A stretch of 7,246 nt of DNA from Deltaproteobacteria bacterium (GCA_016874895.1 VGSX01000182.1:1-7246); one strand, 5' to 3'; numbered from the stretch's first letter, positions 1-7,215 are shown. The notes: a model not told the origin generated them from the sequence alone. Numbers and translations: made by a program.

Positions 1-2
1 GG

Positions 3-122
3 TTTAACAGGTTTCGCAAGATCCTGGTTCGCTATGAGAAAACCCATTCCAGTTATGTTGCCCTGCATCATTTGGCAGCAGCAATAATCTGCTGGCGAAA
101 AATTGGAGTTATTTACGGATAA
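3..122 (+). CDS. IS5-family transposase, C-terminal 39 residues only (partial at window edge)
   Basis: The frame starting at base 3 reads FNRFRKILVRYEKTH, then a small hydrophobic helix (YVALHHLAAAIICW), and ends KIGVIYG before TAA. This Arg-rich 'RFRxxLVRYEK' stretch followed by a hydrophobic helix is the usual extreme C-terminus of IS5/IS1031-type DDE transposases, which cut and rejoin the element at its terminal repeats. The catalytic D, D and E residues lie upstream of the window, so activity cannot be judged. The gene runs in the same direction as the disrupted mod gene. Transcription of the IS could therefore read into the cluster. Confidence 0.85.
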   Translation, partial: FNRFRKILVRYEKTHSSYVALHHLAAAIICWRKIGVIYG

Positions 123-126
123 GCTC
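107..126. repeat. Putative right terminal inverted repeat of the IS5-family element
   Basis: This is the sequence between the transposase stop region and the first recognisable mod codon (AAG 128-130). IS5-family elements often have the transposase stop codon inside or next to the terminal repeat, as here. The assignment is positional only, because the matching left repeat is not in the window. Confidence 0.45.
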
Positions 127-339
127 TAAGTATGCTTCCAACTTCCAGGCCCGTATCGACCGCCGGGATGTCAAAGATCAGGACGCCGACCTTACCCATG
201 AGGCGGAGCAGATTAGGGCTTACCGGGATACCTGGAAGCTGGGGATTCATTCCTACCTGAGCTACTTGCGGGACCGCCTCTTGATTGCCCGTGAACTCCT
301 TTCCGATAACGGCTCAATATTTGCCCAGATTAACGATGA

Positions 340-850
340 GAATTTACATCTGGTTAGAAGCCTTATGGATGAGGTTTTTGAGAGAGATAACTTTATTGCT
401 ATCATAGCCTTCAAAAAAACAGGAGGGTTCCCATCCAGACTTATATCAAGTGTGTATGATTATCTCCTATGGTATGGAAAAAATAAAAGCCAAACAAGAT
501 ATAGGGAATATTACATTCATAAATCAGAGGCTGGAACTATTGATGATTATAAAAATGTTGATGAAAATGGGAGTCTATTTGAACCAACATCACTATTTTC
601 ATCAGGTGCCACTGAAAGTGGTAGTTCATCGGTTACTTATTGTGGTCGGAATTTTTCAGCACCCTCTAATAGTCATTGGAAAACTTCATCAGAAGGTTTA
701 GAAAGATTAAGACATGCATCGCGAATATGGCTTTCAAAAAACACACTTCGTTATGTTAGATATCTAAATGATTTTCCGTATAACGCCATAAACAACGTGT
801 GGGACGACACTATGGGCGAACGAGAAATGGTCTATGCAGTTCAAACCAAT
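340..850 (+). other. AT-rich target-recognition domain block inside mod
   Basis: Between the N-proximal segment ending near NDENLHLVRSLMDEVF and motif I, the DNA becomes strongly AT-rich. A hand count of 361-780 gives 144 G+C of 420 (34%). Blocks at 1021-1080, 1201-1260 and 1261-1320 of the same gene give 62%, 73% and 68%. The encoded protein (about residues 30-190 from TTG 266) is rich in Asn, Ser, Tyr and Lys. Its position matches the target-recognition domain of Mod proteins, which sets the methylated sequence and is the most variable part. The frame stays open throughout. The composition suggests this domain came from a different, AT-rich donor by recombination. The edges are approximate. 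Confidence 0.6.
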
Positions 851-2290
851 ACAAAGGTAGTAGAACGTTGCCTCCTCATGACCACGGATTCCGGCGACTT
901 AGTGTTAGACCCCACTTGTGGTTCAGGCACGACAGCCTTTTGCGCCGAGAAGTGGGGGCGGCGCTGGATTACCTTTGACACCTCTCGGGTGGCCCTGGCC
1001 ATTGCCCGGCAACGCCTCCTCACCGCCAAGTACGACTATTACGAACTGAAAGACCCGGCCAAAGGCCCGGCGGGGGGCTTCGATTATGAGGAGGTGCCTC
1101 ACATCACCCTGGAGAGCATCGCCAAGAACCTGGAAATCGACGCCATCGCCGAGCGCTTCAACCCTCAGATTGAGGCGGCCCTGGGGGACCTGAACCGGGC
1201 CTTGGGCCAAACGTTCCGGGAGTGGGAGGTCCCCAGGGAGGCGGGTGAGGAGTGGCCGCCAGGAGCCGGGGAGGCCCACGCCCGCTTCTTGAGCCTCAAG
1301 CAGGACAAGCGCCGGGAGATAGACGAGAGCATTGCCCTTAATGCCAAGCCCGAAACCCTGTATGACCGGCCCAAGAAGCGCTCCGGGGTGGTGAGGGTGT
1401 CCGGCCCTTTCACCGTGGAGGCGATTCCTGCCCCCATGGTCACCGACCCGGCTGAGGCCCCTATCCCTCAGTTCGAAGAGGAAGAGGCCAGGGCACGGCT
1501 GAACGACCGGGGCGGGGACTACCTGGCCGACATGATTAACCTTCTCCAGGGCCAGGGCGGGGTGCTCTTCCCCGGCGGCAAGAAGCTGGCCTTGCAGAAC
1601 CTGAGAAGGCTCTCCCTGGGGCTGCTCCACGGCGAAGGGGAGACGGGGCAGAACGGCAAGACCGCAAGGGTGGCCCTGAGCTTCGGCCCCCAATACGGGC
1701 CGCTCACGGCCTTCCAGGTGCAAGAGGCCGTCCCCACGGCCAAGATGAACGGTTTCGGGATGCTCATTTTCGCCGGGTTCAGTTTCGACCCTGAGGCCCA
1801 AGCCTTTATCCAGAGAGCGCCCGTGGCCGGAATGGAGGTGCATTTTGCCCACATCGCCCCGGACGTGCTGGTGGGGGACCTCCTCAAGACGAACCGGGCA
1901 AGCCAAATCTTCACGGTCTTCGGGCAGCCCGACGTGAAGCCGGTGAAGCACAAGGACGGGACCTACACCGTGGAACTCCAGGGCGTGGATATTTACGACC
2001 CCTTGACCGGCGAGACGCACCATGCCAGGGGCAATCAGGCGGCGGCCTGGTTCCTGGATACCGACTATGACGGCCAGACCTTTCACATCTGCCAGGCGTT
2101 CTTCCCCGGCGACGCCGACGCCTGGAAAAAGCTGGAGCGGGCCTTGAAGGCCCGGATAGACCCGGAAGCCTTTGAGCGCATGCGGGGCACCGTCTCCTTC
2201 CCCTTCAAGCCGGGGAAGCACGGGCGCATAGCCGTCAAGGTGATAGATTTTCGGGGGAATGAGGTGGTAAAGGTATTGAAGCTCGGTTCT

Positions 2291-2297
2291 GAGGGGG
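2291..2297 (+). promoter_or_regulatory. Shine-Dalgarno for the DUF262-HNH gene, inside the mod 3' end
   Basis: The purine run GAGGGGG sits 6 nt before ATG 2304 and within the last mod codons. Together with the 11-nt gene overlap it supports this start and suggests translational coupling to mod. It also gives the downstream gene its own initiation site if mod translation fails. Confidence 0.65.
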
Positions 2298-2303
2298 TAA
2301 CCT

Positions 2304-4010
2304 ATGGCGATTGAACAGTTGACCATCGAAGAAATAGTAAAGAGAGCGGTGAACAAGAGCCTTGATATACCTGAGTTTCAGCGAGAATTTGTGTGGGGAA
2401 CTGACCAAGTGAAATCCTTGGTTGATTCTCTTTACAAGGATTACCCGGTGGGTTCTTTCTTGCTTTGGGATTCATCTGAATACCAAGAGTCTAAAACCGC
2501 TCAGGGAAGTCAAGCGTCTCTTTGGATAGTTGACGGTCAGCAGCGCACTACTGCCCTAAGCCTCATTTTGGGCCACAAGCCCTATTGGTGGGATGATAAC
2601 GAAAAATGGAATAGGAGCCTGGAGGCATATGACGTGATGGTAAACCTCCTGCCGGACGGAGGGGACGCTGGTCTGGATTTTGCTCTCCCCAACCCCATTC
2701 GCCGCCATGACCCCCGCTGGGTAAGTGTAAGAGAAGTAGTTAAATTGGAGAAGGTCGAATCATTATCTTCGGTGGCCAGAGAACAGGCCGAAAAAATCTT
2801 TAAGTTTCAGAATCCCGAGTCAACCCTCAGCCCCGAAGAAAAAGATAGATTGTTCGACCTCATTCATCCAAGAATAAGCCGCCTCTGGAAAATCCGGGAA
2901 CGAGATATACCCGTTATCAAAATTAGCCACGAAGTGGAGGATGTGGCAGAAATCTTTGCCCGACTAAATCAAGCCGGAACACGGGTAAAGGAGGCTGATG
3001 TTACCCTGGCGCTGGCTGCGGTTCGAAATCCAGGTTGGGTGAGGAATGAATACTTGCCTTTTTGTAAGGCGTTAGAGGAGCATGGCTGGGATTTGGACGC
3101 CGGTATCTTTATCCGAACTATGACCGGTATCGGGCATGGCCGGGCTCGACTTGTAGAAGTGCCCAAGGAATTTTGGAGCCCCACGACCCTGCCCATTGTC
3201 TGGAGAAAGGCAAAGGAAGTCATTGAGGAAGTAAGGAAACGGTGTGCCGAGTTCGGCATTTTTTCCCCGGCTCTGCTCCCCTCAACCAACAGTTTGATTC
3301 CATTTTTCGCCTTGAATTATAAGGCAAGATATTGGTCTGACTATAATTTCAAAAAGGCCCTTTCCTGGTTTCTACTGGCTAATCGGGATGGCAGGTATTC
3401 GGGTTCGGCAATCACCAGCTTGAATGAAGATGTAAGGGCGATAAAGGAAGCAGAAACATTTGATGAAGCAATGGAAAATCTATTAAATCGGCTCCAGGTT
3501 GATTCCACCATTGCCGATGGTGAGTTTTTGAATAGATACGAGCGGGCCGGTAATAGATTTCTACGGCTTATGGTTTATCTCGTGATGTTCAACCGCCAGG
3601 CAAGAGATTGGGTTGATAACACCCGCATAGGTTATGACAAGACAGGTGCACCGGTTGCCACAGGCTTCGAGCCCCAATGGCACCATATTTATCCCCGTAG
3701 CATCCTGAGAGACAGATACCAAGACGATGAAATCAATGCCTTGGCGAATATAACGGTCTTGAATGAAAGAACCAATGTCAAAAAACTATCGGCGAAAGAG
3801 CCAATACGCTACCTCCAGGAGTTTAATATCACCCCCGAACTTCTTACGCCCCATGCCGTCTCCGAAAAATACTTGGAGGCAAGAAGACAGGGGGGGGCGG
3901 AGTTCGAGGCCCAATGGAGCCTTGATAGTTTCCAGGATTTTATCCAGGAGAGAAATCAGACCTTAGCCCGAGAAGCCAATGAATTTCTCCAGCGAATAGC
4001 AGCGGGATGA
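2304..4010 (+). CDS. DUF262 + DUF1524 (HNH) protein, GmrSD-like single-chain nuclease
   Basis: This 568-residue protein has the layout of single-chain GmrSD-type enzymes. The N-terminal DUF262 (ParB/sulfiredoxin-like) domain shows IPEFQREFVW (22-31), YPVGSFLLW (47-55) and the hallmark DGQQRTTAL (77-85), linked to NTP use in the family. A long, probably helical middle region follows. The C-terminal DUF1524 His-Me-finger nuclease shows WHHIYPRS (459-466) with supporting Asn residues in ANITVLNERTN (481-491). Characterised relatives such as GmrSD, BrxU and SspE restrict phage DNA carrying modified bases, or act with phosphorothioate marks. This protein's substrate is unknown. The key motifs all look intact. 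The start at ATG 2304 has a good ribosome-binding site and overlaps the mod stop by 11 nt. Counted blocks are 35-43% GC, lower than the flanking mod and res, which suggests separate origin. A G8 run lies near the 3' end. I am confident of the family and unsure of its target. Confidence 0.9.
   Translation: MAIEQLTIEEIVKRAVNKSLDIPEFQREFVWGTDQVKSLVDSLYKDYPVGSFLLWDSSEYQESKTAQGSQASLWIVDGQQRTTALSLILGHKPYWWDDNEKWNRSLEAYDVMVNLLPDGGDAGLDFALPNPIRRHDPRWVSVREVVKLEKVESLSSVAREQAEKIFKFQNPESTLSPEEKDRLFDLIHPRISRLWKIRERDIPVIKISHEVEDVAEIFARLNQAGTRVKEADVTLALAAVRNPGWVRNEYLPFCKALEEHGWDLDAGIFIRTMTGIGHGRARLVEVPKEFWSPTTLPIVWRKAKEVIEEVRKRCAEFGIFSPALLPSTNSLIPFFALNYKARYWSDYNFKKALSWFLLANRDGRYSGSAITSLNEDVRAIKEAETFDEAMENLLNRLQVDSTIADGEFLNRYERAGNRFLRLMVYLVMFNRQARDWVDNTRIGYDKTGAPVATGFEPQWHHIYPRSILRDRYQDDEINALANITVLNERTNVKKLSAKEPIRYLQEFNITPELLTPHAVSEKYLEARRQGGAEFEAQWSLDSFQDFIQERNQTLAREANEFLQRIAAG
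3890..3897 (+). repeat. G8 homopolymer in the DUF262-HNH coding sequence
   Basis: Eight consecutive G bases cover the end of Gln529 and codons Gly530-Gly531 up to Ala532, downstream of the HNH motif. Loss of one G would move the frame to a stop at 3964-3966. Gain of one G would give a stop at 3923-3925. Either change alters the last 36-39 residues while leaving the catalytic motifs in place. It could be a slippage site or simple coincidence. Confidence 0.55.
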
Positions 4011-4020
4011 AAGGGTTCTC

Positions 4021-4029
4021 GGAGAGGAG
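4021..4029 (+). promoter_or_regulatory. Strong Shine-Dalgarno for the 95-residue gene
   Basis: GGAGAGGAG ends 9 nt before ATG 4039, in the 28-nt gap after the DUF262 stop. It is the clearest ribosome-binding site in the window. It is the main support that the short downstream frame is a real gene. Confidence 0.75.
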
Positions 4030-4038
4030 TTATCTGCG

Positions 4039-4326
4039 ATGATAGTGGTCGGATGGAAAGCAGCGGAATATGGAGTGAAGTTAGACCCGATTGATAGGGC
4101 AGATTTTTTTGAGAAGGACTGGGAAACTGTAACTGTGGTTTTCGATGATGGCACTTCGGCTGAATGTAACTTATCAGAATCCTTTTGGGGCGGCTGTCCC
4201 GAATTAAGAAGTGCAAAAATCGGAAGATGGATGGAAAGGAATGGGCTTGCACCCTGGCCTAAAGATAAACCACCGGAACTTAGATTGGAACCCATTGGTA
4301 ACAGGCGGTTTAAGCTCACCCGTTAA
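4039..4326 (+). CDS. Small conserved-looking protein of unknown function (95 aa)
   Basis: I do not recognise a named family. The protein is soluble, with no signal peptide or membrane segment. The N-terminal half looks beta-rich, with WETVTVVFDDGTSAECNL (28-45). The distinctive core is SFWGGCPELRSAKIGRWM (48-65) followed by GLAPWPKDKPPELRLEPIG (69-87). There are five Trp residues (6, 28, 50, 64, 73) and two Cys (43, 53). The motif-like FW-CPELRS and APWPK-KPP pattern suggests a structured, conserved protein. The gene has a strong Shine-Dalgarno, lies 28 nt after the DUF262 gene and 27 nt before res, and shares the lower GC of the DUF262 gene (42% and 50% in two counted blocks). By position it may be an accessory, inhibitor or specificity factor for either neighbouring nuclease, but nothing in the sequence settles which. 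Confidence 0.8.
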   Translation: MIVVGWKAAEYGVKLDPIDRADFFEKDWETVTVVFDDGTSAECNLSESFWGGCPELRSAKIGRWMERNGLAPWPKDKPPELRLEPIGNRRFKLTR

Positions 4327-4353
4327 AATCTGAGGCGATATTTCGAGAGCACC

Positions 4354-7170
4354 ATGGCCCTGGTAGTTGATAACCCCATCGTTAACTCGCCCTTTGCGGA
4401 GCCGACCCGCTATTGGCATTACCAGGAGGGTCAGCCGGTCCTCATGGACGGGCGGCGACAGGCGGGCTATTTTCTCAAGACCCGGACCCGTGGGCCGCAA
4501 CTCTCCCTCCTGGAAGAGGAGTTTGTGCCCCTGGAGACGGTCAACGACCTGAGAGAGCGGGTGAGAGTTTGGCGGGGGAAGGGGTATCCGGGGGCCACGG
4601 CCCTCACCCGGCAACTCCTGCGGCATTGGCAGGACCCGGACCGGGAGCGGGGACTGTTTTTCTGCCAACTGGAGGCGGCGGAGACGCTCATCTATTTGGT
4701 GGAGGCCTCGGCGGCGGAGAAGCAGGGCCTCACCGTCCCCAAAGATGCACCCAATGACCCGGAGAGCCAAGCCAGGGGTTACCGGGGTTTGACCCGCTAT
4801 GCCATGAAAATGGCTACGGGGAGCGGTAAGACGGTGGTCATGGGCATGGTGATAGCCTGGCAGGTCCTCAATAAAATCGCCAATCCCCAGGACCGCAAGT
4901 TTTCTGACGCCGTTTTAATCCTTTGCCCGAACCTCACCGTCCGGGAACGTCTCCAGGTGCTCCGGCCCGAGCGTCCCGATAACTACTATGACAAATTCGA
5001 TTTGTTGCCGCCGGGCTTCAAGGAGGGTCTAACCCAGGGACGCTACTTCATCACGAACTGGCACAGGTTTCAGCCTCAGGATGATTCCCGCTCCCGGAGC
5101 GTGGTGCAACGGGGACCGGAAAGCGACCGGGCCTTTTGCCGCCGGGTTCTCAAAGAGTTGGGCACCAAACAGAACCTCCTGGTCATCAATGATGAGGCCC
5201 ACCACGCCTACCGGCCCGGCCAAGCCCTCACCCCGGAAGAACTAAAGCAGTTGCCCAAAGAAGAGCGTGACAGGCTCCTGGAGGATTTCCGGGAGGCCAC
5301 GGTTTGGGTGCAGGGCCTTGACCGGATTCATGCGGTCCGGGGCGTCAACCTCTTTGCCGACTTCTCCGCCACACCTTTTTATCTCAAGGGAAGCGGCCAT
5401 GAAGAAGGACGGCCCTTCACCTGGGTAATCTCCGATTTTGGCCTGGTGGATGCTATTGAGGCGGGTATCGTGAAAATCCCCCGAGTGCCCGTGGATGATA
5501 ACACCGGGGCGATTATTCCCCAATACTTCCGGCTTTGGGAATATATCAACCAGAAGTTGCCCACCTCCGAGCGCCAAACCGCCCGCCGCCGGGCCAAGCC
5601 GGAATCAGTTCTTCGGGAGGCTGAGGGTGCTCTGGCAATGCTGGCCTCAGAGTGGAAGAGGACCTTTGATGATTGGCAAGCGGGCGGCTCCCCGGTGCCC
5701 CCCGCTCTCATTGCGGTCTGCGACAATACGGACCTCTCCAAGCTGGTTTTTGAGCACGTCGCCCGTGGGCAGATTATGCCGGAACTGGAGAATGCCGACG
5801 GCGAAGAGCGCACCATGCGGATTGACACGAAGCTCCTGAACGAGGCCGAGAGCGCCGGAGAGGGGGAAACCAAACAACAGGCCGCCGAGCGCCTGCGCCG
5901 CCAGGTGGATACCGTGGGCAAGACCCAATGGCAGGGCATGGGGGACCCGCCGGGGAAAGACCTGCGGTGTGTAGTCTCGGTAGGGATGCTCTCCGAAGGG
6001 TGGGACGCCCCCAATGTCAAGCAAATCTTAGGACTCCGGGCCTTCTCCTCCCAACTCCTGTGTGAGCAGGTAGTGGGGCGGGGTCTTCGCCGGATGAACT
6101 ATGACGACTTCAGCGAACCCGAATATGTAGATGTTTATGGCGTCCCCTTCGAGGTTATCCCGGTCAAGAAGAAGTCAACGAAGACGGGCGGCGGGGACAA
6201 AATCTCCACGTTGATTCGAGCCTTGCCGGAGCGCCTCCATCTGGAAGTCACCTTCCCCAGGGTGGAGGGCTATATCTTCGATGTGCGCCAAAAGATTCAG
6301 GTGAACCTGGAGGGCCTGCCATATCTGATGATAGACCCCATAAGCGAACCCACAGAGGTCATCGCCAAGCCCGCCGTGGGGTATCGCATTGGCCGTCCAG
6401 ACCGCCTGGGGCCGGGGAAAGAGGTGCTCCATGACCGCAACCCCTTTCACCGGGAGAAGCGGCTCCAGGCCACGGTTTATGAGATTGCCGCCGCCCTGAC
6501 GCACCGCCTCAAGGAGAAAAGGGATGATTGGAGCGCCCGGCATATCCTTTTTCCTCAGGTTTTGGATTGCGTTTGGAAATATTTAGAGGAACGGGTCATA
6601 GTAGCGGAAGATGCAGTTCTGGAAGAAATAGCCCTTTTGACCTACAAGCAGAAAATAATCGAACGCCTTACCGAGGCCATTGAACCCGATACTGAGGCTG
6701 GGGAGGCCCCCGTCTTGCCCGTTATTGAGAAGTTCCGGCCCCGAGGTTCCACTAAAGAGGTTTTGTTCAGGACGTTACGGCCCGCCGTGGGGACAGCAAA
6801 GAGCCACGTTAGCCATGTGGTATTGGACGCCCCAAAATGGGAGCATAGTGCGGCATTTCAACTGGAGCGGGTAGGGGCGGTCGTTTCTTACGCCCGTAAT
6901 TACCATCTTGACTTCACCATCCCCTATGAGTGGCAGGGGCTTCGGCATGAATACCGCCCGGACTATCTCGTGCGCCTCCAGGGCGGCGACGGCCAGGAAA
7001 CTAAGCTCATTTTAGAGATAAAAGGGTTTGAGACAGAGCAAGACCGGCAAAAGGAGGCCGCCGCCCAGAGGTGGGTTCGGGCCGTGAACCATCACGGCGA
7101 GTTCGGAAGGTGGGCCTTCCGGGTATGCCGCAACCCTCAGGCCCTCAAGACCATCCTCAAGGAATTGTAA
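4354..7170 (+). CDS. res: Type III-like restriction subunit Res: SF2 DEAH helicase with C-terminal PD-(D/E)xK nuclease
   Basis: This 938-residue protein is the ATP-driven translocase and endonuclease of a Type III-like system. It shows the full SF2 motif set: Walker A MATGSGKT (153-160), motif Ia-like LILCPNLTVRERL (about 188-200), TNWHRF (about 233-238), DEAH Walker B (280-283), motif III SATP (338-341), motif V-like SEGWDAPNV (547-555) and motif VI QVVGRGLRR (572-580). A long linker leads to the nuclease, with RPDYLV (868-873, Asp870) and LEIKG (887-891, Glu888 and Lys890) forming PD-x(17)-ExK. It resembles the family often named BPTD_3080 restriction endonucleases, recalled from memory and not checked by search. 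The ATG at 4354 has only a weak GAGAG 4 nt upstream and lies 27 nt after the small gene, so expression may depend on upstream translation. No frameshift is visible. Most of the gene is above 60% GC, with a dip at 6541-6660 (about 40%). Without a working Mod it should be inactive, because Type III Res relies on Mod for recognition. Confidence 0.92.
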   Translation: MALVVDNPIVNSPFAEPTRYWHYQEGQPVLMDGRRQAGYFLKTRTRGPQLSLLEEEFVPLETVNDLRERVRVWRGKGYPGATALTRQLLRHWQDPDRERGLFFCQLEAAETLIYLVEASAAEKQGLTVPKDAPNDPESQARGYRGLTRYAMKMATGSGKTVVMGMVIAWQVLNKIANPQDRKFSDAVLILCPNLTVRERLQVLRPERPDNYYDKFDLLPPGFKEGLTQGRYFITNWHRFQPQDDSRSRSVVQRGPESDRAFCRRVLKELGTKQNLLVINDEAHHAYRPGQALTPEELKQLPKEERDRLLEDFREATVWVQGLDRIHAVRGVNLFADFSATPFYLKGSGHEEGRPFTWVISDFGLVDAIEAGIVKIPRVPVDDNTGAIIPQYFRLWEYINQKLPTSERQTARRRAKPESVLREAEGALAMLASEWKRTFDDWQAGGSPVPPALIAVCDNTDLSKLVFEHVARGQIMPELENADGEERTMRIDTKLLNEAESAGEGETKQQAAERLRRQVDTVGKTQWQGMGDPPGKDLRCVVSVGMLSEGWDAPNVKQILGLRAFSSQLLCEQVVGRGLRRMNYDDFSEPEYVDVYGVPFEVIPVKKKSTKTGGGDKISTLIRALPERLHLEVTFPRVEGYIFDVRQKIQVNLEGLPYLMIDPISEPTEVIAKPAVGYRIGRPDRLGPGKEVLHDRNPFHREKRLQATVYEIAAALTHRLKEKRDDWSARHILFPQVLDCVWKYLEERVIVAEDAVLEEIALLTYKQKIIERLTEAIEPDTEAGEAPVLPVIEKFRPRGSTKEVLFRTLRPAVGTAKSHVSHVVLDAPKWEHSAAFQLERVGAVVSYARNYHLDFTIPYEWQGLRHEYRPDYLVRLQGGDGQETKLILEIKGFETEQDRQKEAAAQRWVRAVNHHGEFGRWAFRVCRNPQALKTILKEL

Positions 7171-7186
7171 GTTCAACTTCATTTCC

Positions 7187-7215
7187 AACCCTTCCTTTGT
7201 TGACTGGGTTTTTTC
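7187..7215 (+). terminator. Weak terminator-like hairpin after res
   Basis: AACCC (7187-7191) can pair with GGGTT (7206-7210) across a 14-nt loop, followed by more T residues (TTTTCG, then TTTTT). The stem is only 5 bp and the loop is large, so this is a marginal candidate. The rest of 7171-7246 contains no gene. It ends in GAGGAGGGT, which could be a ribosome-binding site for a gene beyond the window. Confidence 0.2.

Larger units (their letters stand above)
1..126 (+). mobile_element. Right end of an IS5-family insertion sequence (left part outside window)
   Basis: The window opens inside an insertion sequence. Its transposase frame ends at TAA 120-122. Immediately afterwards the sequence becomes a Type III-like mod gene starting in mid-domain, so the element ends within a few bases of position 126. 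The segment around 107-126 (ending GGATAAGCTC) overlaps the transposase stop and is the likely right terminal inverted repeat. I cannot confirm this because the left end lies outside the window. The next three bases, TAA 127-129, fit the TNA target duplication of the IS1031 subgroup; CTAA 126-129 would fit the YTAR duplication of IS5 itself. The family call rests on the transposase C-terminus. The exact boundary is inferred. Confidence 0.8.
128..2314 (+). pseudogene. mod: Type III-like DNA adenine methyltransferase (Mod), 5' end removed by IS insertion
   Basis: This is the remainder of a beta-class N6-adenine methyltransferase, the modification and DNA-recognition subunit of a Type III-like R-M system. 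In beta-class enzymes the order is motif IV (DPPY), target-recognition domain, then motif I. From AAG 128 the frame reads KYASNFQARIDRRDVK, which in this family follows directly after DPPYGI, so catalytic motif IV lies on the far side of the IS. Retained parts, numbered from the in-frame TTG at 266, are GSIFAQINDENLH (16-28), the recognition region (about 45-185), motif I LDPTCGSGTT (214-223) with WITFDTSRVALA after it, the family segment VRVSGPFTVEA (376-386), and a C-terminal domain with AAAWFLDTDYDG (592-603). The frame is open from base 38, but no plausible start lies before TTG 266 and ATG 365. A product from either start would lack DPPY and should not methylate. The gene overlaps the DUF262 gene by 11 nt. 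A database may show this as a CDS from 266. Confidence 0.85.

Noticed and set aside
266..268. TTG 266 as the genuine mod start
   Set aside because: The family-like sequence (KYASNFQARIDRRDVK and following) continues in frame upstream to 128, so 266 is internal to the original gene. There is no convincing ribosome-binding site.
413..419. A7 run in the mod recognition domain as a phase-variation tract
   Set aside because: It lies in AT-rich sequence where such runs are common, and the gene is already truncated upstream, so slippage here would have no clear effect.
923..2356. Long antisense open frame (477 codons) opposite mod
   Set aside because: It lies opposite a mod frame with clear protein motifs. 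Its translation is low-complexity Gly/Leu/Pro/Val-rich with no domain, and long antisense frames are expected in GC-rich coding DNA.
4007..4042. Mini-ORF of 11 codons starting with ATGA overlapping the DUF262 stop
   Set aside because: It is too short and carries no distinctive sequence. The purine run 4021-4029 is better explained as the ribosome-binding site for ATG 4039.
4413..4757. Alternative forward frame (114 codons) within the start of res
   Set aside because: It is Gly/Pro/Ala-rich with no motif, while the overlapping res frame continues into intact helicase motifs.
4204..4770. Antisense open frame (188 codons) across the small gene and the res start
   Set aside because: It runs opposite two better-supported genes with Shine-Dalgarno or family motifs. 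No recognisable domain is visible.
5379..6020. Antisense open frames (up to 213 codons) opposite the Res helicase core
   Set aside because: They are the complement of conserved helicase coding sequence, with composition typical of shadow frames (Ser/Arg-rich) and no motif.
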